Below, piece after piece: positions 1 through 9,641 of a stretch of DNA of 64,000 nt. The DNA is from Achromobacter dolens. Its GTDB lineage: Bacteria > Pseudomonadota > Gammaproteobacteria > Burkholderiales > Burkholderiaceae_B. Under the pieces are notes generated by a model. It was not told the origin of the DNA. It saw only the letters and a program-made list of their open reading frames with translations, and ran no database searches. Within the stretch, counting starts at the first letter, position 1. Every line of letters starts with the position of its first letter. Location of the stretch: assembly GCF_902859745.1 (NCBI RefSeq), contig NZ_CADIJW010000018.1, positions 1-64,000 of the forward strand, given 5' to 3'. Position numbers and translations under genes: made by a program.

Positions 1-172
1 CGACATCACCCGCGGCCTGCTGGCCGCGCAGGCCGACGGCCGCCGCGCCGGCGCCGCGCTGCCGGTGCTGGGCGCCGCGTCCACCGCCGCCTGGAACCGC
101 TACGTCGACAGCTTCACCCGGCCGATTCCCGAGTGGTTCACCAAGCGGGTGCAGACCAACAACACGAACTAG
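1..172 (+). CDS. DUF3613-like protein, C-terminal fragment (Tad locus)
   Basis: Only the last 56 residues are in the window; the open frame runs in from the left edge and stops at TAG 170-172. The tail contains LGAAST, a RYVDSF segment and PIPEWF, resembling the conserved end of small DUF3613 proteins that lie inside Tad/Flp pilus loci of Burkholderiales. The next gene on the same strand is a TadG-like protein 59 bp downstream, which supports that setting. The family has no established biochemical role. The assignment rests on a short motif, so moderate confidence. Confidence 0.5.
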   Translation, partial: DITRGLLAAQADGRRAGAALPVLGAASTAAWNRYVDSFTRPIPEWFTKRVQTNNTN

Positions 173-231
173 CGCCTGTTCACACGACAAGGAGCCTCGG
201 GCCTGTCTCGCCGAGCCACGGAGCCACGATC

Positions 232-2343
232 ATGCCAGCCACTCATTCTCGTTCTGCGTTCTGCCCGCGGCAGCGCGGCAGCATGACGGTGGCCATCGTT
301 TTCGTGGTCATCGTCGGTCTGGTGCTGCTGGGCGTGGCCCAACTGGGCTATGCCTATTACATGAAGCGCGAAATGCAGAAGGCCTCGGACCTGGCGGCGC
401 TGTCGGCGGTGCAGGTGCTGGGCATGGGCGCGCCCGCGGACTGCGCCCGGGCGCAGGCGGCGGGGCGGGCCGCGGTGCTGGCCAACGTGCCCAACATCTT
501 CGACAGCTTCTCGGCGGCCGACGTCACCGTCGAATGCAAGGTGTGGGACACCAGCCGCGCCGACGCCAGCGGCATGTACGTGTTCGATCCCGCCAGCGGC
601 CAGGCGCCGAACGCGCTGCGCATCACCGTCAACAAGACCCTCACCAGCCTGATCCCCAGCTTCTCCGGCAGCACGGCGGGCGGCGCGCAGGTCCAGGTGA
701 TCTCGGTGGCCACCAGCACCCAGCCGGTGGCCGTGTTCACCGTCGGCTCGCGCCTGCTGCGCCTGCAGAAGGGCGGCCTGCTGTCGCAGTTGCTGGCCAC
801 CGTGGGCGCCACGCCGGCGCAGCTCGACATCCTGGACGCGGCCGGCCTGGCCACCGTCAACATCACGCCGTCGGGCCTGCTGGAGGCGCTGGGCCTGCCG
901 GTGTCGGTGGCCACCGGCGTGGGCACGCCGGCGCAACTGGCCGCGCTCAACAACCTGACGCTGGGCCAGTTGCTGCAGGCCACGCTGACCGTGATGAACA
1001 AGGCCGGCGATACCGCCGGCGCCAGCCTCGGGCTGCTGTCCAACGCCATCAACGTGGTGCTGAACGTGATGCCGGTGAACCTGCCGGTCAAGCTGTTCGG
1101 CGACGGTGGCGTCCTGGACCTGAACGTGGTGGGCGGCGACATCAACTCGGCGCTGCAGGCCAACATCAACGCGCTCAATGTGCTGGAGACCGCGCTGGTC
1201 ATCGCCAACGGCCAGAACCTGGTCAACCTGGGCCTGAACGTGCCGCTGCTCGGCGTGCAGTCGCAGGTGCGCATCGTCGAGCCGCCCACCATCGGCGTGG
1301 GCGGGGTGGGCACGCAGGCCACCAGCGCCGGCATCCGCGTCTACCTGCGCGCCAACACCAGCAACATCCCGCTGGTGGGCCCGCTGCTGGCCAACACGCT
1401 CGGCACCAAGATCGACCTGCCTGTCATCATCGACGTGGCGCAATCGACCGGCACGGTCTCCAAGCTGTGCCAGGCGCCGCTCACCGAGTCGCAGGCCACG
1501 ATCGACGTGACCTCGTCGGTCGCCAATATCTGCCTGGGGCGCTTTCCGGGCATGTCGTCGGCCGTCGACAACGTGCAGGCCAATTTCCTGTCCATCACCA
1601 ATAGCTGCCAGCCCAGCTCGTTCGCATCGATCCAGCGCTACCAGGTCCTGAACGTGCTGGGCATCCTGCCGCTGACCAGCAAGGTCACGCTGCCGATCTT
1701 CAACTCGACCGCGCCCGTGTCGGTCACGCTGACCGAGCCGCCGTCGCCCAATTCCACCGCCACCGTCAATGCCACCTCGGTCAACCTTGGCGCGCTGGCC
1801 TCGAACCTGGCCGACGCCGTGGTCGGCGGCATCCTGGGCGACCTGGTCGGCACCGGCACGCCGCTGACGCCGGAACAGCGCTTGTCGCTGGCCACCACGC
1901 TGGTGGGCGGCGGCGGCAGCAATCCGGGCAAATCGATTTCGCAGGTGGTCAACGACATGCAGTGGTCCTCCACCGCGCTCAACCAGCTCGGCCAGCGCAT
2001 GACCAACGGCGGCCTGACCGGGGTGCTGGGCGGCACGCTGCAGTTGGTGGGCAACCTCCTCAATTCGTTGCTGCTGGCGCCGCTGAGCGACGTGACCTGC
2101 CTGCTGGCGATCACGCCCGACGGGATCCGCCAGTGCCGCGTCAACACGGTCTCCTCGCTGGCGCTGAGCGGCGGCAACCAGGTGGGCGGCGTGCTGTCCA
2201 TCGTGGTGACGCTGCTGCAGCCGCTGCTCGGCATGCTGTCGACCCTGCTGCAGCAATTGCTGGACATGCTTGGCCTGAGTGTCGGCCAGACCGATGTATC
2301 GCTGCTGTCGGTGGACTGCGGCAAGCCCCGCCTGGTGTATTGA
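232..2343 (+). CDS. TadG-like Flp pilus assembly protein
   Basis: Protein of 703 residues. After a short basic leader, the [19 protein letters not shown] segment (about 17-35) forms one membrane helix, followed by [17 protein letters not shown], the signature of TadE/TadG-like pilus-assembly proteins (PF13400 type). The remainder is a long exported region rich in Leu, Val, Asn and Thr with scattered cysteines near the C-terminus. Such proteins are minor pilin-like or anchoring parts of the Tad secretion/pilus machine. ATG 232 was chosen because a GGAGCC stretch precedes it; an upstream in-frame ATG would overlap the preceding gene. It lies between a DUF3613-like gene and a sigma-54 activator, so this is probably the end of a tad operon whose core lies left of the window. 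Confidence 0.8.
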   Translation: MPATHSRSAFCPRQRGSMTVAIVFVVIVGLVLLGVAQLGYAYYMKREMQKASDLAALSAVQVLGMGAPADCARAQAAGRAAVLANVPNIFDSFSAADVTVECKVWDTSRADASGMYVFDPASGQAPNALRITVNKTLTSLIPSFSGSTAGGAQVQVISVATSTQPVAVFTVGSRLLRLQKGGLLSQLLATVGATPAQLDILDAAGLATVNITPSGLLEALGLPVSVATGVGTPAQLAALNNLTLGQLLQATLTVMNKAGDTAGASLGLLSNAINVVLNVMPVNLPVKLFGDGGVLDLNVVGGDINSALQANINALNVLETALVIANGQNLVNLGLNVPLLGVQSQVRIVEPPTIGVGGVGTQATSAGIRVYLRANTSNIPLVGPLLANTLGTKIDLPVIIDVAQSTGTVSKLCQAPLTESQATIDVTSSVANICLGRFPGMSSAVDNVQANFLSITNSCQPSSFASIQRYQVLNVLGILPLTSKVTLPIFNSTAPVSVTLTEPPSPNSTATVNATSVNLGALASNLADAVVGGILGDLVGTGTPLTPEQRLSLATTLVGGGGSNPGKSISQVVNDMQWSSTALNQLGQRMTNGGLTGVLGGTLQLVGNLLNSLLLAPLSDVTCLLAITPDGIRQCRVNTVSSLALSGGNQVGGVLSIVVTLLQPLLGMLSTLLQQLLDMLGLSVGQTDVSLLSVDCGKPRLVY

Positions 2344-2392
2344 TGATGAAGCCCATGATTTCCGCCCCTTCGTGGCCGGCCCGGTGGTCGCC

Positions 2393-3799
2393 ATGACCCA
2401 GAAATTCTCGCGCGAAGAGTTCGACGTCTACGTCTGGGAGGGCACGTCCGACATCGCCAGCCGGGCCGAGCGCTGCCTGGCCGGCATGGATGTGTCGCTG
2501 GTGCGCGCCGACGCCGGCACCGCGTTTCCGCCGCCGCGCGACCCGTCGCGGCCCGCGGTGGCGCTGGTGTCGGTCTCGGTCATGGGCGACAACCGCTTCA
2601 GCGGTTACGACTGGCTGTCGGTGCAGGCCATGCCGGTCATCTGGGTGGCGTCCGAGGCCCGTGGCCGCGATCCGCGTTATTACCCGCCGGAATACTCCTA
2701 TACGCTGCCGCTGGCCTTCACCACCGCGGATCTGCGCAAGTTGCTGTTCGAACTGCTGGGCACCCTCGACCAGTTCAATCGCGCCGCGCCGCGGCGCGAG
2801 CAGCCGCTGATCGCCGTGTCGGAGCCGATGCGGGCGCTGCTGGCCGAGGCCGACATGTTCGCCGACTGCCGCAGCAACGTGCTGATCCACGGCGAGACCG
2901 GCGTCGGCAAGGAGCGCATTGCGCGCCTGCTGCACGACCACGCCGCCTGGTCGGACGGGCCGTTCGTCGCGGTCAACTGCGGCGCCATTCCCGAAGGGCT
3001 GTTCGAGGCGCACTTCTTTGGCCACGCCAAGGGCGCCTTCACCGGCGCGGTGGGCGCGCACAAGGGCTATTTCGAGCAGGCCAGCGGCGGCACGTTGTTC
3101 CTGGATGAGATCGGCGACCTGCCGCTGTACCAGCAGGTCAAGCTGCTGCGCGTGCTGGAGCAGAGCGCCGTGACGCGGCTGGGCTCCACCGTGGAGGTGC
3201 CGGTCGATTTCCGGCTGGTGGCCGCGACCAACAAGGACCTGCGTGTGCTGGTGGGCCAGGACGAGTTCCGCGCCGACCTGTATTACCGGCTGGCGGTGAT
3301 CGAGCTGCGCATTCCCAACCTGGAGCAGCGCGGCCCCGAGGAAAAGGTGGCGATCTTCCGCGCCTTGCTCGAACGGCTGGGCGCCGAGGGCGAGCCGCCC
3401 GCCTGGCTGCTGGAACGCGTGGCGCGCGCGCGATACGCCGGCAATGTGCGCGAGCTTTCCAACGTGGCCGAGCGCGTGGCGATCGTGCGGCGTCAGTTCC
3501 AGGCCTGGGACCAGGCCCGCATCGAGCGCATTTTCGATCAGTTGGCCGAGCCGCTGGGCGGGCCGGCGGCCTTGGCGACGGCGGGCGCCAATACCCAGTG
3601 CGAGCCGCCGGTATTCACCGACGCCGAACGCGCCGAGCGCGCCCGCATCCTGGCCGCGCTGGACGTCAACGGCTGGCGCCGCCAGGACACCGCCAATACC
3701 TTGGGTATCAGCCGCAAGGTGCTGTGGGAGAAGATGCGCAAGCTGCATCTGGGCGGCGGCCAGGGCGAAACCGCCGATGGCATTGTCGAGGCGTCGTGA
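2393..3799 (+). CDS. Sigma-54-dependent activator, Fis family (VpsR-like N-terminus)
   Basis: Protein of 468 residues. Residues 10-125 are receiver-like but lack an obvious phospho-acceptor pocket, as in VpsR-type regulators. The AAA+ domain shows Walker A GETGVGKE (168-175), the sigma-54 contact loop GAFTGA (214-219) and Walker B LFLDEIGD (235-242). A Fis-type helix-turn-helix follows at about 417-452. The start is placed 49 bp after the TadG-like stop; the ribosome-binding site is poor, so a nearby start cannot be excluded. Position directly after tad genes suggests it activates the pilus operon with RpoN, possibly answering a nucleotide signal rather than phosphorylation (inference from VpsR). 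Confidence 0.88.
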   Translation: MTQKFSREEFDVYVWEGTSDIASRAERCLAGMDVSLVRADAGTAFPPPRDPSRPAVALVSVSVMGDNRFSGYDWLSVQAMPVIWVASEARGRDPRYYPPEYSYTLPLAFTTADLRKLLFELLGTLDQFNRAAPRREQPLIAVSEPMRALLAEADMFADCRSNVLIHGETGVGKERIARLLHDHAAWSDGPFVAVNCGAIPEGLFEAHFFGHAKGAFTGAVGAHKGYFEQASGGTLFLDEIGDLPLYQQVKLLRVLEQSAVTRLGSTVEVPVDFRLVAATNKDLRVLVGQDEFRADLYYRLAVIELRIPNLEQRGPEEKVAIFRALLERLGAEGEPPAWLLERVARARYAGNVRELSNVAERVAIVRRQFQAWDQARIERIFDQLAEPLGGPAALATAGANTQCEPPVFTDAERAERARILAALDVNGWRRQDTANTLGISRKVLWEKMRKLHLGGGQGETADGIVEAS

Positions 3800-3913
3800 G
3801 CGCAATAGGGAATGTCCCTGGGCGCGCGACACTATCGCCGCGTGTTATTCACGCGCGTCAGCTTCAACCGGAATAAATTGCTATAGTTCCGCAACGATTT
3901 TTTTGGGGAAGGC

Positions 3914-4621
3914 ATGAACGTCCACTTTATCCGTGCCGCCGCTCGCATGGCGCTGTTGGGTACGGCCCTGTCCGGTCTGGCCGCGTGCGCCAGCGCGCAA
4001 TCCGAGCCCCCGCGCCCGACGGTGCAGCAGGTCGAGGACAAGCAAGCCGCCTCCACCCCGGTCACCCCGCCCGCGCCTGCGCCCGCCGCGCGCCCGTCCT
4101 CGACGGTGGCCGAGCTGCAGGCATTGATCCAGAACCGCCAGGTTTCCGAACTGCGTACGACCTACAACGGCACGTACGGCGCCAGCCTGCTGTTCAAGCC
4201 GGACGATCTGACGTACTACGTGGCCCTGTTCCAGCAGAAGGACTTCTGGCGCGTGCTCAAGACCAAGTCGGACAAGCAGGCCGAGGCCACTTACCGCGCC
4301 TTCGCGGCCCAGTCGGCCGACCTGGCCGAAGTGGATATCAAGCGCATCAAGCTGCAGGCCGAATATACCCACGCCGAAAAGCTGCTGGCCAGCCGCAGCG
4401 CCGAGCTGAGCACGCTGCAGGCCGACCGCACCCTGCGCATGCAGCAGGAAGAGCAGGTCGCCGCGCGCCAGGAACAGTCCCGCCAGGAAGCCACCGCGCT
4501 GGCCGACCAGCAGAAGGACGTGCGCCAGCAACTGCGCGACCTGCAACGCCAGATCGACGCCTTGCAGGCGCAGCAGGCGCAGATCGGCCAGGCGCCCGCC
4601 ACGCCCAGGCGCGGCAAGTAA
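3914..4621 (+). CDS. DUF2968 family lipoprotein
   Basis: Protein of 235 residues with a lipoprotein signal: basic N-terminus, hydrophobic stretch and lipobox GLAAC with Cys25. After a Pro/Ala-rich linker (about 45-62) comes a conserved-looking domain with GTYGASLLFKPDDLTYYVAL, then a long Gln/Glu/Arg-rich coiled coil (about 150-225). This matches DUF2968 proteins of Burkholderiales, which are predicted envelope lipoproteins without a known job. GGGGAAGGC directly before ATG 3914 is a convincing ribosome-binding site. It is monocistronic and closed by a strong hairpin. Confidence 0.8.
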   Translation: MNVHFIRAAARMALLGTALSGLAACASAQSEPPRPTVQQVEDKQAASTPVTPPAPAPAARPSSTVAELQALIQNRQVSELRTTYNGTYGASLLFKPDDLTYYVALFQQKDFWRVLKTKSDKQAEATYRAFAAQSADLAEVDIKRIKLQAEYTHAEKLLASRSAELSTLQADRTLRMQQEEQVAARQEQSRQEATALADQQKDVRQQLRDLQRQIDALQAQQAQIGQAPATPRRGK

Positions 4622-4639
4622 GCGCCTCGCACGCCAGCA

Positions 4640-4663
4640 AGCGGGCCCCCGGGCCCGCTTTTC
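4640..4663 (+). terminator. Rho-independent terminator after DUF2968 gene
   Basis: Perfect 9-bp stem AGCGGGCCC / GGGCCCGCT with a 2-base loop, followed by TTTT. It lies 19 bp after the stop codon of the DUF2968 gene and reads in the same direction. Confidence 0.85.
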
Positions 4664-4809
4664 ATTGGGCGGGGCCCGGCCGCTGCCGGTGTGTGGCGCA
4701 AATGCCGCCAAACCGCCCGGAATCGGCCGAAAACCCCGTTCGCGGTCCGGTATCCAGGAGTGCGCGCGCGCTTTCTTGTATTCTGGATGCCAGCCCCCAT
4801 ATTTCCATC

Positions 4810-5268
4810 ATGGCTCTCAAAGTTTTCGACCTCCAGTGCGAGCACGGCCACATCTTCGAAGGCTGGTTCGGTTCGCACGAAGACTACGACGCGCAGCAGG
4901 CGCGTGGACTGGTGTCGTGCCCGGTCTGCGGCTCGGCCAGCATCACCAAGCGCCTGTCGGCGCCGCGCCTGAACGTGGCGCACCTGCACGCGCCCGCGGC
5001 GCAGCCGGCGGCGCCGGCCGGCGCCACCGACGCCGAGAAGATGTCGGCGCTGCAGGCGGTGGTGATGCGCCAGGTGCGCGCGCTGCTGCGCAATACCGAA
5101 AACGTCGGCGCGCGCTTCGCCGAGGAAGCGCGCCGTATCCACGAGGGCGACGCGGACGAGCGCCCCATCCGCGGCACCGCCACGCGCGAAGAGCGCGAGG
5201 CCCTGGCCGAGGATGGCATCGACGTCATGGCCGTGCCCGACTTCCTCGACGACGAACGCCTGCAATAG
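4810..5268 (+). CDS. DUF1178 family protein
   Basis: Protein of 152 residues beginning MALKVFDLQC, with EHGHIFEGWFGS and a CPVCGS pair (Cys37/Cys40) that together with Cys10 and a nearby His could bind zinc. This is the DUF1178 pattern common in proteobacteria, with no established function. The C-terminal half is helical with many Arg and Glu and a conserved-looking ERPIRGTAT block. ATG 4810 is preferred because the family motif starts exactly there, although the open frame extends much further upstream. It is convergent with efp, sharing one terminator. Confidence 0.85.
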   Translation: MALKVFDLQCEHGHIFEGWFGSHEDYDAQQARGLVSCPVCGSASITKRLSAPRLNVAHLHAPAAQPAAPAGATDAEKMSALQAVVMRQVRALLRNTENVGARFAEEARRIHEGDADERPIRGTATREEREALAEDGIDVMAVPDFLDDERLQ

Positions 5269-5309
5269 CCGCGTTCGCCGCCGCGGCGGCTTTCACGGCC
5301 GCGCAAGGC

Positions 5310-5348
5310 AAAAAAAAGCGCCAGACCCCGAAGGGCTGGCGCTTTTTC
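5310..5348. terminator. Bidirectional terminator between DUF1178 gene and efp
   Basis: Stem AGCGCCAG / CTGGCGCT (5317-5343) flanked by a run of A on the left and a run of T on the right, so it can end transcription from both convergent genes. Confidence 0.85.
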
Positions 5349-5363
5349 TTGCCTGTCGCCGGA

Positions 5364-5924
5364 TCAGTTGTTGACGCGGCTGCGGTATTCGTTGGTGCGC
5401 GTGTCGATTTCGATCTTGTCGCCGATGGCGCAGAACAGCGGCACGTTCAGTTCGTAGCCGGTGTTGATCTTGGCGGGCTTGGTCACCTTGCCCGACGTGT
5501 CGCCGCGGACGGCCGGTTCGGTGTAGGTGATTTCGCGCACGATGGTCGTGGGCAGTTCCACCGAGATGGCGCGGCCGTCGTAGAAGACCACTTCCACGGG
5601 CATCGCTTCTTCCAGGTAGTTCAGGGCGTCGCCCATGCTTTCGGCTTCGATTTCGTACTGGTTGTACTCTTCGTCCATGAAGACGTACATCGGGTCGCCG
5701 AAGTAGGAGTACGTGCACTCCTTGCGATCCAGTTGGACGACTTCGAACTTTTCGTCGGCCTTGTAGACCGATTCGCTGGCCGAGGCGGTCAAGAGGTTCT
5801 TGAACTTCAGCTTGACGACGGCGGCGTTACGGCCGGACTTGTTGTATTCGGCCTTCTGGACCACGAGGGGATCCTTGCCGACCATGACCACGTTGCCGAC
5901 TCGCAATTCCTGAGCGGTTTTCAT
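5364..5924 (-). CDS. efp: Elongation factor P
   Basis: Protein of 186 residues covering the full three-domain EF-P: KOW-like N-terminus [11 protein letters not shown], the modification loop NKSGRNAA (28-35) and a C-terminal OB domain ending [17 protein letters not shown] binds between ribosomal P and E sites and rescues stalling at consecutive prolines. The loop residue at position 32 is Arg, not Lys, which marks the subclass glycosylated with rhamnose by EarP; earP lies 218 bp upstream in the same orientation. The start has a clear GGAG site. The 218-bp upstream gap implies its own promoter. Confidence 0.97.
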   Translation of the reverse strand: MKTAQELRVGNVVMVGKDPLVVQKAEYNKSGRNAAVVKLKFKNLLTASASESVYKADEKFEVVQLDRKECTYSYFGDPMYVFMDEEYNQYEIEAESMGDALNYLEEAMPVEVVFYDGRAISVELPTTIVREITYTEPAVRGDTSGKVTKPAKINTGYELNVPLFCAIGDKIEIDTRTNEYRSRVNN

Positions 5925-6142
5925 CGATAAAACTCCGGGGGGAAAGGGTGCACTCGCCGTGCTTGCAGAAAGCCGCGGCAGGTGAGGGCGCCAGGCAACG
6001 GGCCAGGCCCGCCATCTTGATCTCAACGCCATCTCAAGCCCGCGGGCCCGAAAAGGCCCGCTCGCTCGACTTTCATGCACACCCCGGGAGGCGTCATAGT
6101 TGAGGCGCCGAAAAACCCGGGCGACTCAGAAAACTCTCTATT

Positions 6143-7255
6143 CTAGCGTTTCTTGGCCAACTCTGCGCAAAAATCGGCCAGATTTTCCGCCAGGTCGGGG
6201 CGCGCGGCCTGCGCCGCGTCCCAGTCGCGCGCCGCCTGCGTCCAGGCCCGCCAGGCGGCCGGCGCGAGGGCGGCGCCGATCGCATCCGCCGCCGTGCCGG
6301 CCTCGGGCAGGTTCCAGGCGCGGATGGCGGCGGCCGCGGTTTCCGGGGCCGGATAGCGCGCGAGCCAGGCATCCAGCTTTTCCAGGTGCACGTTCTCTTC
6401 CTGGGGGTAGATCTGCCAGACCAGCGGACGCGCCGCCCAGGCCGCGCGCACGAACGAATCCTCGCCGCGCACCAGATTCAGGTCGGCGCACCACAGCACG
6501 CGGTCGAAGTCGGGTTGCGCCACGAACGGCAGGCGCGCCACCGCCGGGCCGCCGGGCCGCGCGCAGGCCGCTTCCAGCCCGGGAGCGACGCCTTCCGGCG
6601 CCAGCAGCAGGGCGGGGCGGGCATCGGCCGCCAGCGCCTGCGCCAGGCCGTCGATCGGCGCGCTGGGGTAGCAAAACAGGGACACGGTGCGGGCGCCGTC
6701 GCGCCGTTGCGACACGAGAGGCTCGGCCACGCCCAGTCCCCGCAGGAACGCCGCCTGGGCTTCGGCATCGGCCTGGAAGGCGTCGCGCTCGGCCGTCAGG
6801 CCCGGTTCGCGCAGCAGGCCGCCGGTGGCCGGCGTGAATCCCGGGAAGAAGAAATGCTTGACCAGCCCGTCGGGGCGCTGCGACGGCAGGCCGTGGCAGC
6901 TTTCCACCCAGGCCTCGGCGCTCAGGTATTCCAGGTTGATCCAGGCGGGATGACGCTGGCGCATGCTGGCCAGGAAGGCCTCGGGAGGATCGCAGGCGAA
7001 GGCCTCGATCACCACGTCGCGGGCGGCCAGCGCCGGATCCGGCGTGTCGGTCCAGCGCACGATATCGATGTCCTGGAACGCCTGGCGCGCGACAGTGGCA
7101 TCGATGCCGGGCTGGATGCGCGCGAAGCTGGCCAGGTCGTCCACCCACAGGCGCACCTCCCAGCCGCGGCCATGCGCCAGTCGCCGCGCCAAGCGCCAGC
7201 AGACGCCGATGTCGCCGTAGTTGTCGACCACGCGGCAGAAGATGTCCGCTTGCAT
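6143..7255 (-). CDS. earP: EF-P arginine 32 rhamnosyltransferase EarP
   Basis: Protein of 370 residues, GT-B-type glycosyltransferase that transfers rhamnose from dTDP-beta-L-rhamnose to Arg32 of EF-P. Recognised by the N-terminal MQADIFCRVVDNYGDIGVCW block (the conserved Asp residues include the catalytic one), EAFACDPPE, INLEYLSAEAW and the C-terminal RGEDSFVRA and PQEENVHLEKL nucleotide-sugar motifs. It starts 8 bp after the DUF2863 gene, so the two are co-transcribed, with efp downstream on the same strand. ATG 7255 is fixed by the family N-terminus. Confidence 0.95.
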   Translation of the reverse strand: MQADIFCRVVDNYGDIGVCWRLARRLAHGRGWEVRLWVDDLASFARIQPGIDATVARQAFQDIDIVRWTDTPDPALAARDVVIEAFACDPPEAFLASMRQRHPAWINLEYLSAEAWVESCHGLPSQRPDGLVKHFFFPGFTPATGGLLREPGLTAERDAFQADAEAQAAFLRGLGVAEPLVSQRRDGARTVSLFCYPSAPIDGLAQALAADARPALLLAPEGVAPGLEAACARPGGPAVARLPFVAQPDFDRVLWCADLNLVRGEDSFVRAAWAARPLVWQIYPQEENVHLEKLDAWLARYPAPETAAAAIRAWNLPEAGTAADAIGAALAPAAWRAWTQAARDWDAAQAARPDLAENLADFCAELAKKR

Positions 7256-7263
7256 CGACGCGC

Positions 7264-8466
7264 TCAGTGGAACTTGGCGGGCGCCGCCTCGGCGTCTTCG
7301 GGCAATTCGGCGTGCACCAGTTCGCCCAGGGGATTGGGGAAGTAGGGCGCGCCGCAGTCCTCGCAATATTCCGGCGGCAGCACGCCGGGAATGCGGCGCA
7401 CGTCGCTCACGCCGTATTCCTTGAGCAGCGCCGCGATCTCGTCGACCACGTCGGGCTGGCCCTCGTCGGCCGGCAGGTCTTCCTCGCGGCCGTACAGCGG
7501 CCAGACGCAGCCGTAGTAGACGTCGTTGCTGTTGCGCGCGGTGAAGCTGACGCGGTATTCGTCGACCCGATTTTCGCCGCAGCCGGCCACCACGGCGCGC
7601 AGTTGCGAGGCCTCGAGATTGACCGCGCCCTCGAGCCAACTGATGGCGGCGCGCAGCGACAGCGGGCGCACGCGGCGGTCGGCCTCGCGGTTGCTGACGT
7701 AGTAGGCGTCGGGCAGCAGGGCTTCGAAACCGCAGCCCGGCAGCAGGCCGGCCAGCGTCGGCTGGGCCTGCGCGGCCCATTGCGCCAGGCAGGCGTCGCG
7801 GCTGGCCTCGGCCTCGCCGATCTGCTCCTGCCAGCGGAACACGGGCGCGAACTCGGGCACCGCCACGGCCGCCACGATGTAGCGCGTGTCGGCCAGCATG
7901 TTGGCGGTTTCGGCCTCGGCATTGAGCGCGGGCTTGGTGGTCTCGGCGCCGAGCGCCTGCGAGCCCAGCCGTTGCAGCCATTGCCAGGTCTCGGAGAAGG
8001 TGCGTGGCATCTGGTCCACGCTTACCAGCACCGGCATCAGCGCGCTGCGGGCCTGGCTCGACAGCACGTGGCCATGCAGTTGCGCCAGCAGGGCCTGCTG
8101 GGCGCTGGCCGGCACGGGGCCCGTGGGGATGGCGTAGCGGGTCCAGGCCACGATGGGCGCGACGATCAGCAGGATGTCGTAGCGCACGCCGTTCTTCTCG
8201 ATCTTCATCGACTCGGACAGCGTTTCGGCCTGCTCGATCAGGACCTCATAGGCGCCCACGTCGCCCTGGGCGAGGTGGTCCAGCGCGGCTTCCAGCGGGG
8301 CATCCTGGCCTGCCTTGAGCAGCTTTGGAATCGCTTCGCCAAGCTGATTCTCCCAGTACACGTCTTCGACGCGGCTGCCCGAGCGGTTGAGCGACTGGGC
8401 AAGCGTGATGAGGCGGGTGGCGTCACGGGTCAAGCGGGGAGCGGATTGGCTGCGGGATCGGGCCAT
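7264..8466 (-). CDS. DUF2863 family protein
   Basis: Protein of 400 residues. Long, mostly soluble, with a C-terminal CEDCGAPYFPNPLGE segment whose two Cys could form half of a zinc site. Recognised as DUF2863, a betaproteobacterial family of unknown function. It is first gene of a probable operon with earP (8-bp gap), a placement that hints at a role around translation but does not prove it. Start ATG 8466 gives MARSRSQSAPRLTRD. Confidence 0.8.
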   Translation of the reverse strand: MARSRSQSAPRLTRDATRLITLAQSLNRSGSRVEDVYWENQLGEAIPKLLKAGQDAPLEAALDHLAQGDVGAYEVLIEQAETLSESMKIEKNGVRYDILLIVAPIVAWTRYAIPTGPVPASAQQALLAQLHGHVLSSQARSALMPVLVSVDQMPRTFSETWQWLQRLGSQALGAETTKPALNAEAETANMLADTRYIVAAVAVPEFAPVFRWQEQIGEAEASRDACLAQWAAQAQPTLAGLLPGCGFEALLPDAYYVSNREADRRVRPLSLRAAISWLEGAVNLEASQLRAVVAGCGENRVDEYRVSFTARNSNDVYYGCVWPLYGREEDLPADEGQPDVVDEIAALLKEYGVSDVRRIPGVLPPEYCEDCGAPYFPNPLGELVHAELPEDAEAAPAKFH

Positions 8467-8714
8467 AACTTCGGAGGACGTCCAGTAAGTGTGTAACGAC
8501 GTAGTTTAACGCCCGCCACGGCGGTGGTCGCGGCGACGCCCGGGCGCCCGCGAATCGGGCAGCACAAGGGCGCCGACGGTCACCGGACTGGACCCGGCCT
8601 TCCGCCGGGGATTGGTGCGGGTCTGGCAACAGATCGTGCCTGTTTAGGGGATTTATTGCTGATTGGAATCGACCGACAATGAACCCATCATCAAGCTTTC
8701 CTGGAGTCATCGCC

Positions 8715-9488
8715 ATGCGCTGGCCTACGCTTTTCGTTTCCCACGGTTCCCCCATGCTGGCCGTCGAACCCGGTTCGACCGGCCCCGCGCTGGCCGCCTG
8801 GAGCCAGTCCCTGGGCCGCAAGCCGCGCGCCATCCTGGTGGTCTCGCCGCACTGGATGGGCCATGGCCTGGCCCTGTCCACCCGCGACCAGCAGGTGGCC
8901 TGGCACGATTTCGGCGGCTTTCCGCCCGAACTCTACACGCTGCAATACGCCGCGCCCGGCTCGCCCGAGCTGGCGGCGCGCACGCAGGCCCTGCTGGCCG
9001 AGGCCGGCATCGCCGCCGACCGCGATCCGCGCCGGCCGCTGGACCATGGCGCCTGGGTGCCGCTGCGCTACCTCTATCCCGAGGTCGACGTGCCGGTGGT
9101 GCAACTGTCGCTGGACATGGGCCGCGACGCCGCCGGCCAGTTGGAACTGGGCCGCGCCCTGGCGCCGCTGCGCGACGAGGACGTGCTGATCATCGGCTCG
9201 GGGTCGCTGACGCACAACCTGCGCGACGTGCGCATGCCGCAGGACGCGCCGCCGGCGCCTTACGTGCCGGCGTTCCAGGCGTGGTATGCCGAACACCTGG
9301 CCGCCAACGACGTGCCGGCGCTGCTCGACTGGCAGGCGCGCGCACCGGGCGCGGCGCAGGCCCATCCGCACGACGATCACCTGATGCCGCTCTACGTGGC
9401 GCTGGGCGCGGGCGGCGGCCAGGCCACCCGCCTGACGGACGAGATCTCGTACGGCGCGCTGGCGATGGACGCCTATGCATTCAACTGA
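8715..9488 (+). CDS. Class III extradiol dioxygenase family protein (YgiD/DODA-like)
   Basis: Protein of 257 residues beginning MRWPTLFVSHGSPML, the signature of the 4,5-DOPA-extradiol-dioxygenase family. Likely metal ligands are His10, His46 (SPHWMG) and His222 (HDDHLMP), with His167 (GSLTHN) in the active site. Length agrees with E. coli YgiD. The start is chosen by the family N-terminus and the GGAG nine bases upstream; an ATG 36 bp earlier is in frame but lacks such a site. Substrate unknown: catecholic ring cleavage by analogy. It is monocistronic. The 248 bp upstream, between it and the divergent DUF2863 gene, hold no gene. Confidence 0.85.
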   Translation: MRWPTLFVSHGSPMLAVEPGSTGPALAAWSQSLGRKPRAILVVSPHWMGHGLALSTRDQQVAWHDFGGFPPELYTLQYAAPGSPELAARTQALLAEAGIAADRDPRRPLDHGAWVPLRYLYPEVDVPVVQLSLDMGRDAAGQLELGRALAPLRDEDVLIIGSGSLTHNLRDVRMPQDAPPAPYVPAFQAWYAEHLAANDVPALLDWQARAPGAAQAHPHDDHLMPLYVALGAGGGQATRLTDEISYGALAMDAYAFN

Positions 9489-9641
9489 GGCCTGTTGACG
9501 CCCCTCACCGCCGCCAACGTTTGGTTACCCCATGCGGTACCAAACCCCGCTGCGTCTATGCATAATGGCAGCCGCCCGCAATGCGGGCGTTTTCCTGTTC
9601 TGGACGCATGCCGGAGCCATCCGGCCGGGAGTGTAGAGATC

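Noticed and set aside
169-2394. 741-codon open frame opposite the TadG-like gene
   Set aside because: Arg/His/Gln-rich translation typical of a shadow frame; no signal, domain or ribosome-binding site.
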